DNA of 64,000 nucleotides from Lewinella sp. IMCC34183 (lineage in GTDB: Bacteria; Bacteroidota; Bacteroidia; Chitinophagales; Saprospiraceae). The stretch lies in the NCBI RefSeq assembly GCF_003390915.1, contig NZ_QMEM01000004.1, positions 425,727 through 489,726 of the forward strand, written 5' to 3'. This document shows positions 52,735-60,557 of the stretch, one piece after another. The first letter of the stretch is position 1. Each line of letters opens with the position of its first letter. The translations under genes and the position numbers were made by a program. Under the pieces are notes generated by a model, which saw nothing but the letters and a program-made list of their open reading frames with translations, searched no databases and was not told the origin of the DNA.

Positions 52735-54150
52735 TTAGAACCAGGGGTATATCTTCTTCAGCAGCTGCGTCACCTGCTCGGTGTAGGGCGGGTACGCCAC
52801 GCTCAGGTCGAAAAAGCGCCGTTCCAGCACCGAGCGCTCGTTGCAGAAGTCGACCCAGCCGTGGTAACCGAAGCTCTTGCCCAGGCCGCTGTTGTTGACG
52901 CCGCCGAAGGGCAGGGCCGGGTTGGCGTTGCCCAGGAAGAACTCGTTCACCAGGGTACCGCCGGCGCTGGTCTCCCGTAGTAAACGCTTCACGATGGGGC
53001 GTTGGTTGGCCTGGATATAAAAGGCCAGCGGCTTGGGCAGGCTGTTGACCTGCCGCACCACTTCGTCGAGGTCCCGGTAGGTCAGTACCGGGATGATGGG
53101 TCCGAAGATCTCCTCCTGCATGATGCGCATATCGGGCGTCACGTTGGTGAGGATGGTGGGCGCGAAGTAGCGGTCGGCGGCGTCGTGCTGTCCGCCGTGG
53201 GCGACGGTGGCCCCCTGCCCCACCGCGTCGGCGAGCAGGCCGGTCAGGTGGTCGTGTTGCTTCTGGTTGACGATGCGGGCGTAGCTCTCCGACGTCTGGG
53301 GGTTATCGCCGTAGAATTCCGCAATCGTCTCCCCCAGCGCCGTTACGTAGCGGTCGGCGACGCGTTCGTGCACCATGAGGTAGTCGGGGGCGGTGCAGGT
53401 CTGTCCGGCGTTGAAAAACTTCCCCCAGCTTACGTTGCGGGCCGACTTGCCGACGTCCACGTCCTCCCCCACGATGCAGGGCGACTTACCGCCCAGTTCG
53501 AGCGTCACGGCGGTCAGGTTCTCCGCGGCGGCGGCCATCACTTTCTTGCCCACGGCGGGGCTGCCGGTGAAGAAGATGTGGTCGAAGGGCAGCCGGGTCA
53601 GGGCGGCTGCGGTATCGGCCTCCCCCTTCACCACCGTCACCTCGTTGGCGTCGTAGAGGTCGGTCATCATCCGTTGGAGGTAGTCCGTGGTGGCGGGGCT
53701 CGCCTCCGAGGGCTTCAGCACGATGGTACAGCCGGCCGCGATGGCGTAGATGAGGGGCACCATGGCCAGGTTGAAGGGGTAGTTCCACGGCGAGAGGATC
53801 AGCACGCAGCCCTTCGGTTCGTAGTAGATGTAGTTGCGCGTGCCGAGCATGTTGACGGGCGTGGCGACGCGGCGGGGTTCCATCCACCGCTTCAGGTGCT
53901 TCTTCACGTAGCCGACGTGGCTGTAGAGCACCCCGATCTCGCTGGTGATGGTCTCTACGGCGGGCTTGCCGAGGTCCTGCCGCAGCGCTTCGATGAGGCG
54001 GTCGCGGTTGCCGGCGTCGCTGAGGTAGGTGAGGATGCGGTCCAGGCGTTCCTTCCGCTCCCGGGCCGTGGTGCGGGCCAGCGTGGGCGCGTACCGGCGC
54101 TGCCGCTGGAGGAGGTCGTCGAAGTGCTGCGTGGGTGGGGCCGTATCCAT
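52735..54150 (-). CDS. Aldehyde dehydrogenase, class 3-like
   Basis: The 471-residue enzyme oxidises aldehydes with NAD(P). Features are the PWNYPFNLAMVPLI cofactor segment, KPSEASPATTDYL, GSPAVGKKVMAAAAENL, the catalytic Glu in VTLELGGKSP and the catalytic Cys in NAGQTCTAPDYLMV. The short N-terminus and the hydrophobic tail-like end fit class 3 (ALDH3) enzymes acting on fatty aldehydes. I chose ATG 54150 over the GTG at 54177. A decayed second copy of the first part of this gene lies at 54940-55204. Confidence 0.93.
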   Translation of the reverse strand: MDTAPPTQHFDDLLQRQRRYAPTLARTTARERKERLDRILTYLSDAGNRDRLIEALRQDLGKPAVETITSEIGVLYSHVGYVKKHLKRWMEPRRVATPVNMLGTRNYIYYEPKGCVLILSPWNYPFNLAMVPLIYAIAAGCTIVLKPSEASPATTDYLQRMMTDLYDANEVTVVKGEADTAAALTRLPFDHIFFTGSPAVGKKVMAAAAENLTAVTLELGGKSPCIVGEDVDVGKSARNVSWGKFFNAGQTCTAPDYLMVHERVADRYVTALGETIAEFYGDNPQTSESYARIVNQKQHDHLTGLLADAVGQGATVAHGGQHDAADRYFAPTILTNVTPDMRIMQEEIFGPIIPVLTYRDLDEVVRQVNSLPKPLAFYIQANQRPIVKRLLRETSAGGTLVNEFFLGNANPALPFGGVNNSGLGKSFGYHGWVDFCNERSVLERRFFDLSVAYPPYTEQVTQLLKKIYPWF

Positions 54151-54284
54151 ACTACGGAGAACGGGGATGTGGCGCACGGGGTTTTGGCGGGGGCGCGGTG
54201 CTGTGGAAGCCCCGGACGCACAGCTATTTTACCCGGGCATGCTTGGGCTAGCTTTCTTGCAAAACCAAGCTAGTCTTTACCATA

Positions 54285-54330
54285 GAATAGAAAGACAAAC
54301 GGCCCGCTTCCATTTAGAAAGCGGGCCGTT
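54285..54330 (-). terminator. Terminator after the DUF892 gene
   Basis: AACGGCCCGCTT (54298-54309) and AAGCGGGCCGTT (54319-54330) form a perfect twelve-base stem around CCATTTAGA. Read on the minus strand, the stem is followed by tgtctttctattct. It ends the DUF892 gene transcript and lies 135 bases upstream of the aldehyde dehydrogenase start. Confidence 0.8.
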
Positions 54331-54348
54331 CTTATCGGAGCTAAGCCA

Positions 54349-54783
54349 CTAGTTCTGCGACTCGATGATTGCGAGGGCGATATCGGTGTGCTTTTCGTCG
54401 GCTTTTTCGGCTTCCTTCCGGCACATCTCCATGTTCTTGGAGGTCTGGGTAAGGCCCGCCCGCTTGGCGTAGGCGTCCATGGTACCGAAAGCGGCGATCC
54501 AATAGTGGAGGGCCAGCTGTCCGGTTTCGATGATGGCGAGGTCGCGGGAGTAGTCGTTATCGTACTTCTTGATCACCGACTTGCTGACGTCGTAGAGCGA
54601 CTCGACGATGCGGTTGCCGGGTTCCGCGTGGCCGCCCGATTCCTTGAGGGCTTCATCGACGCGCTTGCGCCACTGCTCGGAGGTCTTTTTTCCCGCTTCG
54701 AGCGCCGCCTTGAGGTCCGGGTTCGTTGCTGCGTTGTTGATCTCGTCGGTAGCCTGCTTGGCGATCTCGCCGCCGGCCTTCAT
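54349..54783 (-). CDS. DUF892/YciF-like ferritin-fold protein, with altered metal-site residue
   Basis: The 144-residue helical protein matches the DUF892 family: KQATDEINNAATNPDLKAALEAG, then a middle helix RDLAIIETGQLALHYWIAAFGTMDAYAKRAG. In the family consensus this last segment reads HYEIA, where the Glu binds metal; here it is HYWIA, so one ferroxidase ligand is lost. ATG 54783 is the first ATG in frame. The frame is open to a TTG at 54924, and a better family-like start may exist in another frame, so the N-terminus is uncertain. Confidence 0.7.
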   Translation of the reverse strand: MKAGGEIAKQATDEINNAATNPDLKAALEAGKKTSEQWRKRVDEALKESGGHAEPGNRIVESLYDVSKSVIKKYDNDYSRDLAIIETGQLALHYWIAAFGTMDAYAKRAGLTQTSKNMEMCRKEAEKADEKHTDIALAIIESQN

Positions 54784-54939
54784 GGAAGCCAGGCTCTCCT
54801 GGATGAGGTTGGTTAGCCATAGTAGTAGGATTTTAGGGGTCTTGCTGTTCGTGCAATTGAGTATGCGCCCCCAGTGTTTCGGGAATCGCCCTGTTTCGCG
54901 ATTTAGGGTAGGTATGAACAGCAAGTTCTTTTCTCCTTA

Positions 54940-55204
54940 GGGTACGGAGACCACCGCGCCGGAGCGTGTACATGGAACTACCCCCGGGCTGCCTCCCTGC
55001 CGCCGTACAGCCCACCGTGGTGACGCACCGGCCGGGGTGCTGTTGCACGTACTTGAGGTGGCTGTAAAGCAGGCCGATCTCGCCGGTGAGGGATTACTTG
55101 TTGCGTTTCACCCACTCCTTCCGTTCGCGGGCCGTGGCGGTCGCCCGGGCGTGCTGCCGCCAGAGCAGGTCGGAAAGATCGATGGTGGTAGAAGCCGTAT
55201 CCAA
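54940..55204 (-). pseudogene. Decayed copy of an aldehyde dehydrogenase N-terminus
   Basis: Read on the minus strand from 55204, the sequence gives LDTASTTIDLSDLLWRQHARA, then TARERKEWVKRNK and a stop, then TGEIGLLYSHLKYV. This follows the N-terminus of the intact gene at 52735-54150 (MDTAPPTQHFDDLL, TARERKERLD, TSEIGVLYSHVGYV) with a large internal deletion and a changed start codon (TTG). The continuation to about 54940 is more diverged. It lies next to the left edge of the cassette array. Confidence 0.75.
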
Positions 55205-55472
55205 ACGTATAATACGAGCGTGGCAGGAATGGGCGGCGGGGCGCGGGTGCCGGGGGGACTAGGAAAGAGTGCGTGCACCGGTTACTGGAAACTTGCGCGG
55301 GTGACCAGCTGGGGGGATGCCCATAGCCGGGAGGTATACTGGAAGTTGCCGTGCCGGTCGTCGACGCGGGACGCGTACCTGGCTGGACCCTGCTACAAGC
55401 CCTGACTCCTACCCTGCCATTTCGCCTTCGCTCCTCCTATTGCGCGATACCGACGGGCGGGTTGGGCAATCA
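55205..55472. other. Gene-free boundary between the chromosome backbone and the cassette array
   Basis: No convincing coding sequence was found in these 268 bases. A GTTGGGC-AATCACG sequence at 55461-55474 resembles the start of a cassette (compare GTTCGCCGCAATCACATC at 58760), so a truncated or degenerate cassette may lie at the array edge. Confidence 0.4.
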
Positions 55473-55612
55473 CGTCACTACCAACCTGTCTCGGCTGTGG
55501 TAAGGCGCCATGGTAAAGGGTGCGTATTTCAGGCCTACGGGGTGCGCAATCACGTTATTTATTTCACCGCCATAGCGTACTTTCATGCAATGCGGATAGG
55601 TTGGTGTTGGGC
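55473..55612 (+). repeat. attC-like element A (left, degenerate)
   Basis: An eleven-base stem with one G-U pair, ACCAACCTGTC (55480-55490) with GATAGGTTGGT (55595-55605), is directly followed by the right-end heptamer GTTGGGC at 55606-55612. The left heptamer (55473-55479) does not fit GCCCAAC, so this copy has decayed at that side. Its length (140 bases) matches elements C, D and E. It defines the start of cassette 1. Confidence 0.55.
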
Positions 55613-55667
55613 GACAGCCGCTTTAGGCGGCCGAGATAGCTAAGTGCGATAGATTTAAAAATTGGTG

Positions 55668-56417
55668 ATGGATAATTACACTGAATTCGATATATTAAAT
55701 ATAATAAAGGCTGATTTCCGTCTGAGATCAGAGGTGGATCCAATAGTCAACGGTGACGATGCAATTAATCGTGATATTACAATTAATGACTGGTTAGAAA
55801 TTTGCGATTTGCTACCCGTAGAACATCAAAGAGATGTCTATAATGAATGGTTCGAAATCAATATTTCAGAGGAGGAATGGAAGCAACGGCTAAATCCTGG
55901 AAACATCAAGAAAATTAAGGATCTGTGCAAGTTGTTGAGTGAAAAATCGCCACGTAAGCACATCAATGCTATTCGATTATTTGGTAGTGATTGCAAAGAA
56001 GCAGCATTATTTAGGGCAATAAAATATAAGAACAGGAATGTTACTCTAGACACTCCATTTAGTGATCCAATCATGGATGACAACTGGGATTTATTTCAAA
56101 CTTGTCAGTTGCTGAAACCCGGATTTAAGATGAATTTCGAAATTCAAATAAGCCGAAGATTTGACATCATAGTGTGGTTTATTCCTTTAGTTCTTATAGT
56201 TTTGGCCTTAGTGGTTTACTACTACAGTATGATAGCTAGTTTTACTTTTATCGTCCTTTTCGCTTTACACTTAAAAACCATTAGGTCTTTTCCAAACATA
56301 TACATGCTACGAGAAAAAAAGTACGATTCGTTCAAGATTAATGGTTGCAGTAATCTCAAGGAGTTTATTCGTAAGGAAGGGGATACTCTATTGCACGACA
56401 GATTGCAAAACCATTAG
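55668..56417 (+). CDS. Cassette 1: membrane protein of unknown function
   Basis: The 249-residue protein has a polar, charged N-terminal part (residues 1-160) and two close hydrophobic helices (DIIVWFIPLVLIVLALVVYYY, then SFTFIVLFALHL) before a short charged tail. No family was recognised. The coding sequence is AT-rich and uses codons unlike the backbone genes. ATG 55668 was chosen; TTG and GTG lie just before it in frame. The stop is 79 bases before the left heptamer of element B, a longer gap than in the other cassettes. Confidence 0.6.
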   Translation: MDNYTEFDILNIIKADFRLRSEVDPIVNGDDAINRDITINDWLEICDLLPVEHQRDVYNEWFEINISEEEWKQRLNPGNIKKIKDLCKLLSEKSPRKHINAIRLFGSDCKEAALFRAIKYKNRNVTLDTPFSDPIMDDNWDLFQTCQLLKPGFKMNFEIQISRRFDIIVWFIPLVLIVLALVVYYYSMIASFTFIVLFALHLKTIRSFPNIYMLREKKYDSFKINGCSNLKEFIRKEGDTLLHDRLQNH

Positions 56418-56496
56418 ATTAGATGCCAATACTAGCTTATTTGAGCGGATACAAAAATGCCAATTGTCGATTAGGATAAATAAAAACGTAAAAACA
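56418..56496. other. AT-rich 3' untranslated part of cassette 1
   Basis: No gene was seen between the cassette 1 stop codon and element B. The sequence is AT-rich, as in the cassette genes. Confidence 0.4.
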
Positions 56497-56710
56497 TCGC
56501 CCAACACCGCGCCCAACGTCAACCGGGGCTGGGTAGGGTCGAGCTTGATGGATGCTATTGGTGTGCGGGTTCGTCGCGTCGTCAATGGCCCGAAAGCTCC
56601 CGTTGGTCGGTTTCGGCCCATGTCGCCGCGCCGCCCCCTTTTGGTGGGGTTAAAGTCGCTACCTTCGAATCAATAAATGCCCCGGCTGCGTGGGCGCAAT
56701 CGTTGGGCGA
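56497..56710 (+). repeat. attC-like element B
   Basis: Left end TCGCCCAAC (56497-56505), right end GTTGGGCGA (56702-56710). After the left end come ACC and then GCGCCCAACG, which pairs with CGTGGGCGC near the right end with one unpaired A. An inner stem CCGGGGC/GCCCCGG follows. The asymmetric spacers (ACC on the left, AATC on the right) and the unpaired base resemble attC single-strand folds. This is the longest element (214 bases). Confidence 0.65.
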
Positions 56711-56872
56711 CACCCGCTTAGGCGGACGCAGTCAGCAATGCCGTATTAAATGATTATTCGGCAACACTAGCAGAAACTGGACTTAAAATATTTATATACA
56801 AACATATTGCCTGTTCTCAAATAAGTTTAATTACCTTGACCTGCGGTTATATCATATAGTAAATTCAAAATA

Positions 56873-57862
56873 ATGAACGTATCTGAAACTAATATAAATC
56901 AAATCATCCAAGATTTAATCAATGAGAGTTCCAGCTTGGATAATATCTTAAGATCGACAAAAGTTCTGGCATACCAACTGAAAAATGAAAATCTTAAGCA
57001 ATGGGCTGAGGCCGAACTCAGTGGCTACACTATTGGAACTGAAGTCCCTAATTATAGACAAATAGTTTGTGAAGTGCGGGGAGATCTTATTCAGGAATCC
57101 TACACAAGAGTATTACAACAAAGAGACCAAAAGCTACCTACTGAATCTTTATCTGATCAAAAGCGAATCTTGCTGACACATCATACCACACATGAAAGTA
57201 TAGCAGAATTAGAATCCCATACAAATCACTCAAGTGGTAGTGGTCATCTTATCATGGCATTACCATATCAATTTACCAGCTTTTTTGATAACATAATATT
57301 AAATTACTCAATTGAAAGAATGTATAAAGTATTTACTATTTCGCAAATAGTAGGAATAATGTCGAAAATTAAAAGTCAACTCTTAACTTTCTTGTTGGAA
57401 TTAAACGAGGAATTGGGTTATGGTGAAGTCAATTTATCGGCAAAGTCAAATGATATTGATAACGTATTTCGTAAGACCATTGGATCAATTAGCGGACGAA
57501 ATATAAGTTTGACTTTTGGAAATGAAAATATCATCAGTAACTCATCTGACAATGCGCAAACGAAAAATGTGATTAATCAGGTTAGCGCCTCTGATCATGA
57601 TTTAAAGTTACAGTTGAATGAAATAATAAATACTTTCAACGAAATACAGAAGACAAATGACATTGAATTGAGCCGAGAAGTTACTTTGGAAGTAGATAGG
57701 CTAAGCATTCAAAGTGAAAAGAGCAATCCCGACAGAAATATAGTTGCGCAATCAATAGATATTTTAAAATCTATGACTACAAGTATTTTGGCAAATGGAG
57801 TTACTGACCCTGTCTTTATAGGATTAAACAACCTTATTAACGTTGTTAAACAAGGTTTGTAA
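56873..57862 (+). CDS. Cassette 2: AbiTii-domain protein
   Basis: The 329-residue protein begins with an AbiTii-like domain: LDNILRSTKVLAYQLKNEN, then LKQWAEAELSGYTIGTEVPNYRQI, which matches the AbiTii consensus of a helix followed by an E-L-x-GY turn and a V-P-x-YR strand. AbiTii is part of an abortive-infection antiphage system. The C-terminal two-thirds is helical and not assigned. It is AT-rich. It lies 63 bases upstream of a nuclease-like gene in the same cassette. Confidence 0.7.
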   Translation: MNVSETNINQIIQDLINESSSLDNILRSTKVLAYQLKNENLKQWAEAELSGYTIGTEVPNYRQIVCEVRGDLIQESYTRVLQQRDQKLPTESLSDQKRILLTHHTTHESIAELESHTNHSSGSGHLIMALPYQFTSFFDNIILNYSIERMYKVFTISQIVGIMSKIKSQLLTFLLELNEELGYGEVNLSAKSNDIDNVFRKTIGSISGRNISLTFGNENIISNSSDNAQTKNVINQVSASDHDLKLQLNEIINTFNEIQKTNDIELSREVTLEVDRLSIQSEKSNPDRNIVAQSIDILKSMTTSILANGVTDPVFIGLNNLINVVKQGL

Positions 57863-57925
57863 ATTTACGATTAGACTGGCAAATTTAAACTCGAGCGTAT
57901 ACAATTGGTATAAACAAAATTTTAC

Positions 57926-58624
57926 ATGCACACTATGAGTATCGATGAACATTACGAGTTATTGACTAAGCTATATTTAAGGCTGAAAGGGTATCTAGTC
58001 TCGAACTTGATCATTCACAGTGTGACGCCTGGAAATCATGATTCTGAGATTGACATTTTAGCAGTAAGATTTCCTTACCATGAGCAGACCGATCGACAAG
58101 TCGATGTAGAAGATGAGTTAGATTGTGATGGTTCAAAAATTGAATTCATAATTGGTGAGGTTAAAAATAAAACGGACAGATCGAAAATTAAATTTAATCG
58201 AGGGCTTAGATCTAATCGAGAGAGTATACGTAAACTTATCAGCTGGCTTGGCTGCTTTCCTGAAGTAGATAAATCATTAATTGACGAGTTTGAGCAGTAT
58301 TTGAACCAACATAGGGTTTCTGAGGCGGAAGGTTTTGCAACTCTTGAAAGAAATTTTGACCATGCAAAGTTGAAAGTGAAGTTTTTATTTTTTTGTCCCT
58401 CCCAGCCTAATTGGGAAGGGAAAGGTTATAAATATATTAGCGGGGAGCAGATGCTCAATTTTATCTGGGAATGCCTAAAGGATGTTGACCCAGTAGAAAC
58501 TTGCTCAAGACGATACGATTTTACCGGATGGAAGGACCTAGAGCAGTACGTGCGGATATTCAAGGAAAGCGAAATTGCAATTGATAAATCACGGTTTGAA
58601 GCAGCTGTTAAAGATTTGAAATAA
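57926..58624 (+). CDS. Cassette 2: probable PD-(D/E)XK nuclease-like protein
   Basis: The 232-residue protein has NHDSEIDILAVRF (Asp43) followed by IEFIIGEVKNK (Glu78 and Lys80), which fits the D...ExK metal-binding core of the PD-(D/E)XK nuclease fold with plausible spacing. No named family was recognised, so the call is from motifs only. The stop codon is six bases before element C. With the AbiTii gene it could form an effector/partner pair. Confidence 0.5.
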   Translation: MHTMSIDEHYELLTKLYLRLKGYLVSNLIIHSVTPGNHDSEIDILAVRFPYHEQTDRQVDVEDELDCDGSKIEFIIGEVKNKTDRSKIKFNRGLRSNRESIRKLISWLGCFPEVDKSLIDEFEQYLNQHRVSEAEGFATLERNFDHAKLKVKFLFFCPSQPNWEGKGYKYISGEQMLNFIWECLKDVDPVETCSRRYDFTGWKDLEQYVRIFKESEIAIDKSRFEAAVKDLK

Positions 58625-58629
58625 TCAAT

Positions 58630-58769
58630 TCGCCCAACACCGCCTACCACGTACAGCCACCGGTCTAGCTTTTGGGCGCTAGCATTGCTTTAAATTGGCC
58701 GGAATAAAGGTCGCTACCCTCCATGTTTGCTCGTAAAGGCGGCCGTCGGGTAGGCCTTCGTTCGCCGCA
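58630..58769 (+). repeat. attC-like element C
   Basis: Left end TCGCCCAAC (58630-58638), right end GTTCGCCGCA (58760-58769). ACC and GCCTACC follow the left end; GGTAGGC and CTTC precede the right end. The inner sequence is closely similar to element D (shared gctagcattgcttta). The right end belongs to cassette 3 and is complementary to the left end of element D, not to its own left end. Confidence 0.7.
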
Positions 58770-58860
58770 ATCACATCAAAACACTTACTACACTCTCGAT
58801 ATTATTTATAAATTACCCCTGAACAGCCTATTATGAAAGAATTATCACTTTACATCTAAA

Positions 58861-59988
58861 ATGGCCTTGAAGTCAATTCACGAACTTTCACCATTGGAGC
58901 AAGGTGGTAGAGTAGCACGGGGTGGATTTATTTACCAAGATCATGTTGGGGCACATTACTGCTTGGACATGATAGTGGAAGAAGAAATTGATGAAATCTG
59001 GTTGGAGAAACAAGATGACATTACCTTATTTAGAAAACAATCCAATAAGGTAGTAGTGGAGTTTGTTCAAGTAAAGCACAACACGGAGAAAGGATCTAGA
59101 TGGTCACTACCTGATTTTTGTCGGCGAGAAAGTGATAAGCTAGGTACATCAATTGCCGAAAAATTATTAATGAATGACAGATGCACTGAGGATACCTTAT
59201 TTCAAATAGCAGCTTCATATTCTTTAAAAAAAGATGATTTAGGATGTCTCACACTTAAAAGGGAATCTTTAGAGCGGCAGTTTGCAGGTGAAAACCTTAA
59301 AGAGCTTATCAATCAACTCGAAGATAGATTGCCTGGAGTGACCTCTCCAAAAGGCAATGGTTGGGAATACTTAGTTAAGAATTGCTACTGGAAAAAGTTT
59401 CCTGGAGACGTCAAATCAATAAGGAGTATAAACATATTGAGGTTTGAAGATTTGTTAAATTCTATGGGATACAGCTGTAATATTGACCAGCGAAAGCAAA
59501 TGTATGATAATTTTTTGGGACTAGTTCGAGACGCATCAACAGAGGATCTAAATGAACGTCCAGATGCGTTTAAAATTAATAGAATTAGACTTCAAAATTG
59601 GTTAAAAGAAGAGGCAGATTTACTATACTCCTTAGGGAGGTTATCAAAGCTCTCGGAGAAAATGAGGGATGCAAATATTCCGGACGATATAATTCGGTCA
59701 GCTAACTACATGAGAGTAAAATATAAGAATGACCGAATGACTACCACATATGTAAGCCAGGAAAATTACACAGACTTAGAAAATGAAATTGAATTTTTTC
59801 TTCATGATGCTTTAACCAAGCTTTCGTCCGGAAAACTACAATTAAGTGGTATGGAATTCTATGATTACTGTCTTGATGGGGTGAAACGTATATCTGGAAC
59901 TTTTTCGCTAAAAAATGCGAAGTTTGTAGGTGTTGGATATATGTATGATATCACAAATAGGTGTATGCATAAATTCCACGTCGCATGA
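58861..59988 (+). CDS. Cassette 3: Cap4/DUF4297-type nuclease (Lamassu LmuA / ABC-3C effector-like)
   Basis: This 375-residue protein carries the Cap4/DUF4297 nuclease signature: GGRVARGGFIYQDHVGAHY (residues 15-33), then WLEKQDDITLF (Asp52-Asp53) and VEFVQVKHN (Glu67, Gln70, Lys72), the D-QxK core of a PD-(D/E)XK endonuclease. The C-terminal half is helical and probably contacts the partner proteins. The next gene starts inside its stop codon (ATGA overlap). In known systems such effectors cut DNA when the ATPase partner senses phage or plasmid DNA. Confidence 0.75.
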   Translation: MALKSIHELSPLEQGGRVARGGFIYQDHVGAHYCLDMIVEEEIDEIWLEKQDDITLFRKQSNKVVVEFVQVKHNTEKGSRWSLPDFCRRESDKLGTSIAEKLLMNDRCTEDTLFQIAASYSLKKDDLGCLTLKRESLERQFAGENLKELINQLEDRLPGVTSPKGNGWEYLVKNCYWKKFPGDVKSIRSINILRFEDLLNSMGYSCNIDQRKQMYDNFLGLVRDASTEDLNERPDAFKINRIRLQNWLKEEADLLYSLGRLSKLSEKMRDANIPDDIIRSANYMRVKYKNDRMTTTYVSQENYTDLENEIEFFLHDALTKLSSGKLQLSGMEFYDYCLDGVKRISGTFSLKNAKFVGVGYMYDITNRCMHKFHVA

Positions 59989-60557
59989 AATCACTCCAAC
60001 AAATAAAGGATTACCCAAGTGGCAAAGCACTTTATGCAGATTCAATAATTGAATTCCATGCTAGCAGATTAATTTTGTTAGTACGTTACTGCGGTGTTAA
60101 AGAGCGTAATTCAAACACCTTTAGAATTGATGGTTTGACAAAACTTGCAAAGTTAGATTTTTTCGTGCGATACCCCGCTTTCTTCAAGGTCGTATGCGAC
60201 AAACTAAAAAAACAGGCGGAAATGCAACGCATCGATATAGAGAGTAAAATGATTAGATTCCATTATGGCCCATGGGACGAACGATATTATCAAATTTTAC
60301 CTTATTTGGAGGCTAGAGGAATATTTTACATCGAAAACTTAGGCAATCAATACACTATTCGTCTTAGTGCTTTTGGAGCAGAAATCGCTGATCAACTTTT
60401 TGCCGACAATAGCTTTATAAGCATCGTTCATGACCTTAAGCAAGTGAAAAAAGTACTTGGATCAATGTCAGGTACGAAACTCAAAGATCTCATATACGAG
60501 ACGTTCAAAGATGAGGTGGCCATTAAAAAGCTTCGAGAAACAATTGGATATGAGTAA
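59985..60557 (+). CDS. Cassette 3: middle component (LmuC / ABC-3C MC-like)
   Basis: The 190-residue helical protein has no catalytic motif. Its size and position between a Cap4-like nuclease and an SMC-like ATPase match the middle component of ABC-three-component systems and LmuC/DdmB of Lamassu. A GLTKLAKLDFFVRYPAFFKVV segment followed by YGPWDERYYQILPYLEARG and a strand pair looks like a winged-helix-type fold. It overlaps the genes on both sides (4 and 8 bases), so all three are translationally coupled. Confidence 0.6.
   Translation: MKSLQQIKDYPSGKALYADSIIEFHASRLILLVRYCGVKERNSNTFRIDGLTKLAKLDFFVRYPAFFKVVCDKLKKQAEMQRIDIESKMIRFHYGPWDERYYQILPYLEARGIFYIENLGNQYTIRLSAFGAEIADQLFADNSFISIVHDLKQVKKVLGSMSGTKLKDLIYETFKDEVAIKKLRETIGYE

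Noticed and set aside
53002..54273. Long + strand open frame opposite the aldehyde dehydrogenase gene
   Set aside because: Antisense shadow, Val/Gly/His-rich without any domain.
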